Origin: Defluviicoccus sp. bin129
Lineage (GTDB): Bacteria > Pseudomonadota > Alphaproteobacteria > MPNO01
Length of the DNA stretch: 64,000 bases
NCBI GenBank assembly: GCA_002239065.1
Contig: MPNO01000002.1
Coordinates: 95,110 to 159,109, forward strand
Direction: 5' to 3'
The notes under the pieces were generated by a model. It worked only from the letters and a program-made list of their open reading frames with translations, was not told the DNA's origin and made no database searches. A program made the position numbers and the translations under genes. Each line of letters starts with the position of its first letter. Position 1 is the first letter of the stretch. Positions 1 through 7,739 of the stretch are shown one piece after another.

Positions 1-1
1 C

Positions 2-616
2 TACACCCTGCCGCTCTTGCAACGCACCCGGGCGACGGGGGTGGCCTACGATGTCTGCCCGACCGCCTGCCGCATGCTGGCGGAGCGCCTGGCGGCATTC
101 GTCGGCGATGGGCGCCTTGCCGTACGCAATGCCGGCGCCTCGGGGCTGGCCCGCTCGTTCCCGCAGGGGTTCGATCTTGCGCTTCTCGCCTTCGGTGTCC
201 TGGCCCATGTGGCGGGGCGGAAGGAGCGGGCGTCCCTGCTCGCCTCGCTCCGGGCAATCCTGAAACCGGACGGCGTTCTGGTCCTCAGCCTGCCCAACGC
301 CAAACGACGATTTCACGCGGAACAGCGCAGCGCGGCGCCGATGGTGCGGGATGGCGCGCTGGAGCCCGGCGATGTCTTGTACGCGCGCCATTCGGAGGCT
401 GGTACTATCGAGATGTTCTATCATCTGTTCTCGCCCACCGAGGCACGCGATGAATTGTCGAGCGCCGGTTTCAGGATCGAGAGCATCGAGCCGGAGAGCC
501 TGCTTCCGGAGACGGCCGTGGTCGGCAACCCCCTGCTGGCCCGGCTGGACGACCTGGCTTGCGGGTTCGCGCCGGCGGCGGTCGGCTACGGTTTTCTGAT
601 CGTGGCCCGACCGTGA
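2..616 (+). CDS. SAM-dependent methyltransferase, C-terminal part (5' end outside window)
   Basis: The frame is open to the left edge of the window, so the start and probably the SAM-binding glycine motif are missing. What remains looks like the C-terminal two thirds of a class I methyltransferase: a FDLALLAFGVLAHV segment (motif II/III region), then LRAILKPDGVLVLSLPN, the typical post-motif strand and helix, then a variable substrate-binding C-terminus. The substrate cannot be told. The TGA stop overlaps the GTG start of the next gene (GTGA), so translation is probably coupled to the receptor genes downstream and the three genes form one operon. Confidence 0.7.
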   Translation, partial: YTLPLLQRTRATGVAYDVCPTACRMLAERLAAFVGDGRLAVRNAGASGLARSFPQGFDLALLAFGVLAHVAGRKERASLLASLRAILKPDGVLVLSLPNAKRRFHAEQRSAAPMVRDGALEPGDVLYARHSEAGTIEMFYHLFSPTEARDELSSAGFRIESIEPESLLPETAVVGNPLLARLDDLACGFAPAAVGYGFLIVARP

Positions 617-2241
617 ATTTTCCCGGTTTTCCGATCACGGGCGGCAGGCCCCGGCGAATTCCCGCTTTGGTCCACATGGCCGTCGCGATCGCCGTGGGGC
701 TCTTCGGCGCATGGCCGGCGGCGGCGGACCGGCTCGACGAGATCCGGGCCAGGGGTTACCTGATCGCCGGCGTGAAGGCGGACTACCACCCGTTCGGGGT
801 GCGCAACGAATCCGGCAAGCTGGTGGGCTACGATGTCGATGTCGCGCGCGGCCTGGCGGACGCGATCGGCGTAGCGGTGCGGCTCACCCCGGTGACCAGC
901 GCCAACCGTCTGCAGAAGCTCGCGCGCGGCGAAATCGACGTCGTCATCGCCACGCTGGGCGACAACCGCAGCCGCCGCCGGCTGGTGCACATGATCGAGC
1001 CCCAGTATTACGGCGATGGCGCCAACGTGCTGATGCGCGAAGACTCGGGCATCTCCACCTGGGAAGGTCTCCGCGGCCGCACGCTGTGCAGCGTCCAGGG
1101 CTCGATCTGGAACCGCCTGGCCGCGCAACGCCTGCTCGTCGAGACGATTTCCCTCAACTCCACCCGCGAAGCCGCGCTCGCCTTGCGCAACGGACACTGC
1201 GTGGGCTGGCTGTACGACGAGGTCAACCTGCTGAGCGCCCTGGCGACCGGAGAGTGGAACGGGTTCACCGTGTCGCTGCCGACGCGCTTCGTCGCGCCCT
1301 GGGCGATCGCCATCAGGAAGGAGGAGGCGGGCTTAGGCCTCGACCGTCTTTTCGGCGACACCGTCGCGGTGTGGCATCGCGAAGGGTTCTTCCAGGAGCT
1401 GGAAAAGCGGTGGAACCTGCCCCCATCGCCCTATCTGCGGCGGGCGCACGAGACCTGGCGGGAAACCGACGAGTCGGGCGAACTCGTCTGCCGCCGCGAC
1501 GAGGACGGCAGCTGGCCGCTGGCCTGCCGGGAGCGCGCGCTCATCACCAGCGAGGAGGTGGGCGGGCTCACGGCGATATCCATGGCGTTCAAGGAATCGA
1601 CCGGTCTCGATGTCAGCCCGGTCTACGATCCGCTCAACCGCAGCGTATTCCTCCATGGTCTGTTCCTCACGGTCGCGCTTTCGGTCGCGACCGTTGTCGG
1701 CAGTATCGTGCTGGGCGCCCTGTTCGGCTGGGTCTTGCATCGCCGGATCCCTGTCCTCGCGCCTTTCCTGCAGGCGCTGTGCGCGGTGCTCCGGATGACG
1801 CCTCCGCTGCTCCAGCTCTACGTCTTCTTCTTCGGGATCGGCGGCATTCTGTTTGCCTATGGCTTCACGCTCGATGCGTTCTCGCTCGCCGCCGCGGTGC
1901 TGTCGCTCTATGCCGCGGCCAGCAACGCGGTGTCGTTCTCCCTGGCCGCGGACGTCGCGGCCGGCGCCGGCGGCAGGCTGGGGTTCTCCCTGCGCGAATT
2001 CCGCCGAGCCCTCGAGCTGTGCCATGCCGCCGTGGCGGGCAATTCCGTCAACATCGTCAAGGCGACCGGAATGGCGAGCACCCTCGCATTGCCGGAGCTG
2101 GTGCACGCCAGCACGGCGATCATTGCCGAAAAGGGCAATGACGCGGTGATGATGAACCTGCTGCTGCTGTGCTACTTCCTGCTGGTCTTCGCCACCGTGT
2201 GGGCGCTCCGCGGCTGGGAGCGTAGGGCGCACGGGACCTAG
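613..2241 (+). CDS. Amino-acid-type periplasmic binding protein fused to ABC permease domain
   Basis: Predicted 542-residue membrane protein. A hydrophobic signal or anchor (about residues 20-40) precedes a family 3 solute-binding domain (about 39-270) with the hallmarks VGYDVDVARGLADAIG-like and TSANRLQKLARGEIDVVIAT, typical of polar amino acid binders. A linker with two Cys (about 293 and 305) leads to a HisM/GltJ-like permease domain (about 345-535, about 5 membrane segments, including LRMTPPLLQLYVFFFGI). The EAA loop that should grip an ATPase is degenerate: a G-x-S is kept but the EAA residues are not. GTG 613 is chosen because it overlaps the upstream stop; ATG 676 is an alternative. 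The next gene starts 2 nt after the stop. Binding-protein-permease fusions are known. The lack of an ATPase gene and the partner gene suggest a receptor rather than an importer (inference). Confidence 0.85.
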   Translation: MNFPGFPITGGRPRRIPALVHMAVAIAVGLFGAWPAAADRLDEIRARGYLIAGVKADYHPFGVRNESGKLVGYDVDVARGLADAIGVAVRLTPVTSANRLQKLARGEIDVVIATLGDNRSRRRLVHMIEPQYYGDGANVLMREDSGISTWEGLRGRTLCSVQGSIWNRLAAQRLLVETISLNSTREAALALRNGHCVGWLYDEVNLLSALATGEWNGFTVSLPTRFVAPWAIAIRKEEAGLGLDRLFGDTVAVWHREGFFQELEKRWNLPPSPYLRRAHETWRETDESGELVCRRDEDGSWPLACRERALITSEEVGGLTAISMAFKESTGLDVSPVYDPLNRSVFLHGLFLTVALSVATVVGSIVLGALFGWVLHRRIPVLAPFLQALCAVLRMTPPLLQLYVFFFGIGGILFAYGFTLDAFSLAAAVLSLYAAASNAVSFSLAADVAAGAGGRLGFSLREFRRALELCHAAVAGNSVNIVKATGMASTLALPELVHASTAIIAEKGNDAVMMNLLLLCYFLLVFATVWALRGWERRAHGT

Positions 2242-2243
2242 AG

Positions 2244-4811
2244 ATGCCCAACGTCGTCGACGTCCTGATCACCTGGACGCCCTATCTGGCGGTCGGATTC
2301 GGCTGGAACATTCTGGTTTCGCTGGTCGCGATGGCGATCGGCACGGCGTTCGGGATAGCGCTCGCGGCGATGCGGGGAGGCCGCGTTCGCCGCGTGAGCC
2401 AGGGCGCCGGTGCGCTGACGATGCTGGCGGCCAGCGCGCCGACCTTCGTCATGCTGTTCTACCTCGCCTACATGGTCCCGGGGAGTTTCGCGATCCTCGG
2501 CATGACGGTCATCGTGCCGGTGTGGCTCAAGGCGTCGCTGGCGCTGTCGATCGCGGTCGCGGGATTCGTCTCGGACAACGCGTTTGCCGCGCTGCGGCAT
2601 CTGAGACGCGGCCAGACCACCGAGGCGCTGCTGTTCCTGCCGTCATGGACGAATTACTTCCTGATCATCGTGATGGCTTCGGCCACGGCCTCCGTCATCG
2701 GCGTACCCGAGATGGTCTTCCGGGTCGACACGGTGATCGCGGCGCTCGGCCAGCCGCAACTCTCGTTCTGGATCTACCTCTACGCGATGGGCTGGTTCCT
2801 CGCCTTCGCCGGCGTGGTCGCCCTGGTGATGCGGTTTGCCCATGTCCGACGCCGCGATGCGAGCAACAGCCTGTCCCGGCATCTGATCATGATCGTCACC
2901 GCATCGGTGGGCCTCGCCATAATCAGCGTGGCGGTGGCGTTGGGACTGCTGGCGCGCAACACGCTGATCGACCAGGCGGAAAACCAGGCCCGGATGGTCG
3001 CCGGGCTGATCGCGAGCGAAGCCAACCGGGTCGGTCTGATCTCAGACGAGATCGACCGCGTGATCCTCTCGGAGAACGAGGCGCAGGCCATAGCGATGGC
3101 CCATCTCGCCGACGTTCTCGGGGATGACGACCGGGCGCTCGCCGTCGAGATCGCGGAAATCACGGCCAACAGCGTCGTCGACGATGTCTGGGTGCTCGAC
3201 GACAAGGGCATGCCGTCGGCACGCGCTATCGAGGGGCTTGGCCATGCCGGCGCCGACATGGCGCTTGGCGATATCGACGGCCCGGTCCTCCAGACCCTGC
3301 TCTCGGGACGGCGCTACTCCGTCTCGTTCCGATCCGTGCCGAAGGACGGTTTGGAACTGCCGCTGCGCTATGTCGGGGTGCGCTCGCGCCAGGGCAGGTC
3401 CGTTCTGGTCGGCAGCCTTGCGAACAAGACAACAGGGCTGCGCACGACCATCGGCCTCGCCGCGGCGCTCGACTCGCTGGCCGCCCAGCCCGGCATACGG
3501 GCGATATGGGTGGTGGACGATTCGCTCAAGGTCACCGCCGCGGTCGCGGCGGGCGCCTTGCGGGACGCGGCACAGCCCGCCTTCGGATCGTCCGACAAGT
3601 CGCTCGCGAGCCGGGCCGTCCGAGGGGCCGCGCAATCGTTTCTCAGCGACCGCGCACTGCATGTCGCGGCGCCGATTCTCGATCGCGGCGGCGTCGCCAC
3701 CGGGGTTGCCGTCATCCACATGCCGCGCGACCATCTGGACGGGCTGCTGGGCGATTACATCGATTTCGGGCTTGCCATCTCCCTGGCCGCGTTCCTGATC
3801 GGGGCGGTGACAGCGACCCTGTCGGCCCGCCGTATCACACGACCGGTCACGGCGCTGACACAGGCCGCGGGGGAAATGGACCAGGGGAGTTTCCAGCCCG
3901 ATTCGCTCGATCGCTACCGCGAGCGGCGCGACGAGCTGGGGCGGCTGATCCACACCTTCCAGACCATGGCGCGCGAGGTCCAGGCCCGGCGGGAGCATTT
4001 GGAGGCCCTGGTCGCCGAGCGCACGCTCGACCTCGCGAACAAGAATGCGCTGCTCGACGAGGCGAACCGGCGCATGGAAGAAGAGCTCGCGGTCGCGCAT
4101 TCCCTGCAACACGCGATCCTGCCCAAGACCCTGCCGCCCGATACCGCCTATTCGGGCGACGCGATGATGACGCCGGCGCGCGAGATGGCGGGCGATTTCT
4201 ACGACTATTTCGCCTTGCCGGACGGCCGGCTGGGACTGGTGATCGCCGATGTCTCCGGCAAGGGCGTGGCCGCGGCGTTCTTCATGGCGATTACGCGGAC
4301 GGTCATGCGCGCCACGGCCCAGGAGATCCGTCAGGCCGGCGCCTGCATGCGCGTGGTCAACGACAGGATCTCCTCCGAGAACCCGCACGACCTGTTCGTG
4401 ACCCTCTTCTACGGCATCCTGGACCCGGCGACGGGAACGCTCACCTACGCCAATGCCGGTCACAACGCGCCCTTCCTGATCCGAAACGACGACGCTATCG
4501 AGACGGTGCCGATGACCGGCGGCGTGGCCGTCGGCGTCCTGCCGGATCTGGACTACGAGGAGAAGGCGGTGACGCTCGGCGTGGGCGATACGCTGTTCCT
4601 CTATACCGACGGAATTTCGGAGGCGATGAACACCCTGGGCGAAACCTTCGACGAGCGCCGCATCGAGGACGCGCTTTCGATCGGTCCGGGAGCGCCGGTG
4701 GACACGGTGATCGGAAACGTCACCCTGGCCGTCGGCGAGTTCGTCGGCGACGCCGAGCAGTCGGACGACATCACCTGCCTCGTGCTGCGGTACAACGGCA
4801 AGGAACCGTGA
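2244..4811 (+). CDS. ABC permease domain fused to sensor-HAMP-PP2C (SpoIIE/RsbU-type) phosphatase
   Basis: 855 residues in four parts. Residues 1-200 are a GltK/HisM-like amino acid permease domain (TM about 15-42, 55-78, 85-110, 138-155, 174-197; signature SVIGVPE at 150-156). Residues 213-236 are a TM helix leading into an extracytoplasmic region, 237-506, with two similar V-W-V-x-D-D segments (near 315 and 421) suggesting a double Cache sensor. TM 507-525 and a HAMP domain (about 526-580) lead through a coiled coil (580-620) to a PP2C phosphatase (620-850). Its metal-binding acids are intact: MAGDFYD (D651), ADVSGKG (D669), YTDGISEA (D789), DDITCLVL (D842). PP2C proteins of this class dephosphorylate STAS anti-anti-sigma factors. 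I know of no described protein with this architecture. The permease EAA loop is shortened by about 15 residues, suggesting it no longer binds an ATPase. Likely partner: the preceding binding-protein-permease fusion. Confidence 0.9.
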   Translation: MPNVVDVLITWTPYLAVGFGWNILVSLVAMAIGTAFGIALAAMRGGRVRRVSQGAGALTMLAASAPTFVMLFYLAYMVPGSFAILGMTVIVPVWLKASLALSIAVAGFVSDNAFAALRHLRRGQTTEALLFLPSWTNYFLIIVMASATASVIGVPEMVFRVDTVIAALGQPQLSFWIYLYAMGWFLAFAGVVALVMRFAHVRRRDASNSLSRHLIMIVTASVGLAIISVAVALGLLARNTLIDQAENQARMVAGLIASEANRVGLISDEIDRVILSENEAQAIAMAHLADVLGDDDRALAVEIAEITANSVVDDVWVLDDKGMPSARAIEGLGHAGADMALGDIDGPVLQTLLSGRRYSVSFRSVPKDGLELPLRYVGVRSRQGRSVLVGSLANKTTGLRTTIGLAAALDSLAAQPGIRAIWVVDDSLKVTAAVAAGALRDAAQPAFGSSDKSLASRAVRGAAQSFLSDRALHVAAPILDRGGVATGVAVIHMPRDHLDGLLGDYIDFGLAISLAAFLIGAVTATLSARRITRPVTALTQAAGEMDQGSFQPDSLDRYRERRDELGRLIHTFQTMAREVQARREHLEALVAERTLDLANKNALLDEANRRMEEELAVAHSLQHAILPKTLPPDTAYSGDAMMTPAREMAGDFYDYFALPDGRLGLVIADVSGKGVAAAFFMAITRTVMRATAQEIRQAGACMRVVNDRISSENPHDLFVTLFYGILDPATGTLTYANAGHNAPFLIRNDDAIETVPMTGGVAVGVLPDLDYEEKAVTLGVGDTLFLYTDGISEAMNTLGETFDERRIEDALSIGPGAPVDTVIGNVTLAVGEFVGDAEQSDDITCLVLRYNGKEP

Positions 4812-4844
4812 GCACCGGGCGCGCCCGTCCTTCCTCCGGCGGTT

Positions 4845-5249
4845 TCAGGTGCGTTTGGTCAAGGTCACGATATTGCGCCCGTCGCTGCGGCGATAGGCGA
4901 ACCCGTCCATCAATACGCGGACGAAGTGAACGCCGAGCCCACCGATGGGGCGGTGTTCGATCGGTGCGTCGGTATCGGGATGAGGCGCCCGGGTCGGGTC
5001 GTACGGCCTGGCGTCGTCCTCGAGCTCGATCACGAGCACGCCGTCCTCCACGCGGACGGTCATTTCGATCCGGTGCTGTTCGCCGTCGTCGTAGCCGTAG
5101 CTGATCGTGTTGGTCAGGAGCTCGTCGACCGACACGTTGATGGCGAAGGCGATATCGGGCGACACGCCGTGCTCGGCGCAAAACGCGTCGACTCTCTCGG
5201 CGGCGGCAGCAAGTTCTCGCAAGTCATTGATCAGTGAGAACTGGAGCAC
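4845..5249 (-). CDS. RsbW-like anti-sigma factor serine kinase (HATPase_c_2)
   Basis: About 134 residues, the usual size of stand-alone GHKL anti-sigma kinases. The N box is VDELLTNTISYGY, the G1 region is DDARPYDP (Ala in place of the usual Gly) and the G2 box is GGLGVHFVRVLMDGFAYRR. Such kinases phosphorylate a STAS antagonist and sequester a sigma factor or other partner; the PP2C protein convergent to it (33 bp between stop codons) is the natural opposing phosphatase. The frame stays open to 5453, but the extra N-terminus looks non-coding. GTG 5249 starts just before the domain, with a GAAAGG about 15 nt upstream, so the start is uncertain. No STAS or sigma gene is seen in the window. The 250-bp gap to glnN (5250-5499) holds the two divergent promoters; I found no convincing motif in it. 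Confidence 0.82.
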   Translation of the reverse strand: MLQFSLINDLRELAAAAERVDAFCAEHGVSPDIAFAINVSVDELLTNTISYGYDDGEQHRIEMTVRVEDGVLVIELEDDARPYDPTRAPHPDTDAPIEHRPIGGLGVHFVRVLMDGFAYRRSDGRNIVTLTKRT

Positions 5250-5499
5250 GGCGGGTTCGAAATGCCTTTCTTGAAAAATCGCGCGGCACTGCGGTCGCTT
5301 CTTCCATGTCTGCGCAACGACTTCGGCACCGGAAACTGCAATGGAGCTTTCACCCCAATAGTTTTGCGTTTTCGTCGAACAGGTCAAATGAAATGAACCA
5401 CGATCCGCGCCGCCGCGGGTCGAACGGTTTTTCTTGGTGATCCTTGCGCGCATGCATTAGCTTTCGGTACCCGGAAATGGCTCTCGCGGAAGGACGGTC

Positions 5500-7596
5500 A
5501 TGGCAATCACGCACTCCACGCACGAGGCTCCGACACAGGAGGTGGCGCTGCCGCCGGCCCTGGCGAGGATCAACAGCAATGTGCTGGACGACTCGATCCT
5601 GAAGAAGCTGGTCGATCCGGACGTCTACTTCGCGCTCGCCCAGTGCCGCGCGACGGGCGTGCCGATGGATCGGGACTTCGCCGACGCGCTGGCCAAGTCG
5701 ATCCGGGAATGGGCGCAGTCGAAGGGCTGCATCGGCTATTCGCACTGGTTCTCGCCGATGCGGGGTGCGATCCACGGCGAAAAGCTGGAAACCTTCGTCG
5801 GGGTGGATTTCGCCACCGATCGCCTGATCATCAACTTGACGGGCTCGGAGCTGTTCCAGACCGAGACCGACGGCTCCTCCTTCCCCAATGGCGGGCTGCG
5901 CGACACCCATCGGGCGGCGGCCTATATCGGCTGGGACACCGGATCGCCGCCCTTCGTCTACCGCCAGACGCTCTATATCCCGTCCGCCTTCGTGACCTGG
6001 AACGGCGAGGCCCTCGACCAGAAGACCCCCCTGCTGCGCGCCGACATGGCGGTCAACGAACAAAGCGTGCGGCTGCTCTCGCTGCTCGGGGACAGCGCGA
6101 CCAGGGAGGTGGTGTGCAATGTGGGCTGGGAACAGGAATTCTTCCTGATCGACCGGGAGAAGTATCTGGCGCGGCCCGACCTGGTGGCGGCGGGGCGCAC
6201 GCTGCTGGGTGCGGCGCCGCTGCGCGGCCAGGAGATGGACGGCAACTATTTCTCCAAGCTGTCGCCCCGGGTGAACCGCTACGTGGCGGAGGCGCGCGAC
6301 AAGATGTGGGAGCTCGGGATCTCGATCCATTGCACCCACAACGAGGTCGCCCCCGCGCAGCACGAGATCTCGCCGGTCTTCGGCCTCGCGAACCTCGCGG
6401 CGGATACCAACGTGCTCGCCATGGACGTGCTTCGCGACCTCGCCTTCGACCACGGCTTCACGATCCTGTTCCACGAGAAGCCCTTCGCCGGGATCAACGG
6501 CACCGGCAAGCACAACAACTGGGGGCTCAACACCGACACCGGCGCCAACCTGTTCGTACCGGGGGAGACCGAGGAGGAGAACCGGCGTTTCATCGCCTTC
6601 GTCGCGGCGCTGCTGCGCGGCGTCAACCTGCACGGCGACCTGCTGCGCTGCGGCGTGTCGACCGCGGGCAACGATCACCGGCTGGGCGCGCAGGAGGCGC
6701 CGCCCGCGATCCTCACCCTCCATCTGGGCGAGCGCCTGGAAGCCCATGTCAAGGCGGTCGCCGAGGGCGGCGACTTCGCGGGTTACGGAACCTCGCGCAA
6801 GGAGATCGAGATCGTGGCCCCGGTCGCCGATGTGCGGGCCAATCTGGAGGACCGCAACCGCACCGCGCCGTTCCCGTGGTGCAGCAACCGCTTCGAGTTC
6901 CGCGCCGTGGGCGGCAACCAGCATATCGCGTTCCCGCTGACCATGGTGAACGCGGCGCTGGCGGACAGCCTGAAGCACATGTGCGACGAGGTCGACGCCG
7001 GCAAATCCGTCGATCAGGTGATTCGCGAGACCATCCAGGAGCACCAGGGCGCCCTGTTCAGCGGAGACGGCTACTCCGACGCTCTCTACGAGCACGCCGA
7101 GAAGCACGGCCTGATCCACCTCAGGAGCAGCCCGGAAGCCTACGAAACCCTGACGGCCGACAAGAACGTCAAGCTGATGGGCGAGCTCGGCATCCTCAAC
7201 GAGCACGAGCTAGCGGCGCGCCAGAGCGTCCTGCAGGAGGCCTACGCCACCGAGCTCCACATCGAGGCGCGGGCGCTGCTGCGGATCCTCAGGACCCAGA
7301 TCCTGCCGGTCGCCATCGAGGATACCCGCGCCGACCGCGACTCCGGGTTCCAGTCGCCGATGTTCGACGAAAAGCGGAAGCTCGTCGAAGATCTCCTTTC
7401 GGAAATCGAAAAGCTCGCCGACACCTTCGAGTCCTTCCCGCACGACGATCCCGGACAGGCCGCGTCCTATGCGCACGAGACCCTGAAACCGCGCATGCAA
7501 TCCGCGCGCGACGTGGCGGACCGGCTGGAACTCCTGGTGGATGGCCGCGCATGGCCGTTTCCGACCTATTCGGAGGTCCTGCACCATCATCAGTAG
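5500..7596 (+). CDS. glnN: Glutamine synthetase type III
   Basis: 698 residues, the length of GSIII enzymes and much longer than GSI or GSII (about 360-470). ATP-dependent ligation of ammonia to glutamate in the cytoplasm. Diagnostic motifs: GWEQEFF (209-215), NEVAPAQHEIS (281-291), NGTGKHNNW (333-341), NDHRLGAQEAP (391-401) and the Arg-rich NRTAPFPW...NRFEFR (453-468) that binds nucleotide and glutamate. The ATG is preceded by GGAAGG at proper spacing. GSIII enzymes assemble as dodecamers and are not known to use the GSI adenylylation loop. The gene stands alone, divergent from the anti-sigma kinase and next to the amino-acid receptor genes, which hints at a shared nitrogen-related role (inference). 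Confidence 0.95.
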   Translation: MAITHSTHEAPTQEVALPPALARINSNVLDDSILKKLVDPDVYFALAQCRATGVPMDRDFADALAKSIREWAQSKGCIGYSHWFSPMRGAIHGEKLETFVGVDFATDRLIINLTGSELFQTETDGSSFPNGGLRDTHRAAAYIGWDTGSPPFVYRQTLYIPSAFVTWNGEALDQKTPLLRADMAVNEQSVRLLSLLGDSATREVVCNVGWEQEFFLIDREKYLARPDLVAAGRTLLGAAPLRGQEMDGNYFSKLSPRVNRYVAEARDKMWELGISIHCTHNEVAPAQHEISPVFGLANLAADTNVLAMDVLRDLAFDHGFTILFHEKPFAGINGTGKHNNWGLNTDTGANLFVPGETEEENRRFIAFVAALLRGVNLHGDLLRCGVSTAGNDHRLGAQEAPPAILTLHLGERLEAHVKAVAEGGDFAGYGTSRKEIEIVAPVADVRANLEDRNRTAPFPWCSNRFEFRAVGGNQHIAFPLTMVNAALADSLKHMCDEVDAGKSVDQVIRETIQEHQGALFSGDGYSDALYEHAEKHGLIHLRSSPEAYETLTADKNVKLMGELGILNEHELAARQSVLQEAYATELHIEARALLRILRTQILPVAIEDTRADRDSGFQSPMFDEKRKLVEDLLSEIEKLADTFESFPHDDPGQAASYAHETLKPRMQSARDVADRLELLVDGRAWPFPTYSEVLHHHQ

Positions 7597-7659
7597 GTCG
7601 CGCCGCGGCAGCCGGGCTCGCTGTCTCCGCCGCCGGGGTTCTGCTATAGCTCGCCCGAC

Positions 7660-7736
7660 GCGCCCGTAGCTCAGCAGGATAGAGCACGAGATTCCTAATC
7701 TCGGGGTCGCAGGTTCGAATCCTGCCGGGCGCGCCA
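7660..7736 (+). tRNA. tRNA-Arg (anticodon CCT)
   Basis: 77-nt cloverleaf with encoded CCA. The acceptor stem GCGCCCG pairs with CGGGCGC, the T arm is GCAGG-TTCGAAT-CCTGC, and the anticodon stem CGAGA/TCTCG carries loop TTCCTAA with CCT at 7694-7696. No integrase or duplicated 3' end is seen beside it. Confidence 0.97.
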
Positions 7737-7739
7737 CGT

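Noticed and set aside
4816..4827. Terminator between the phosphatase and kinase genes
   Set aside because: It is a 12-bp palindrome of C and G with no loop and no T tract; it cannot form a usual intrinsic terminator.
4845..5453. A 202-residue version of the anti-sigma kinase
   Set aside because: The extra 68 residues have no resemblance to kinase N-termini and look non-coding; GTG 5249 begins right at the domain.
5430..5460. Sigma-54 promoter (TTGGTGATCCTTGC) upstream of glnN
   Set aside because: GG and GC are 8 nt apart instead of 10, and the central bases do not match the consensus.
7660..7736. tRNA-Arg as an integration site of a genomic island
   Set aside because: No integrase gene and no repeated tRNA 3' end were found on either side; the same holds for the Val and Gln tRNAs.
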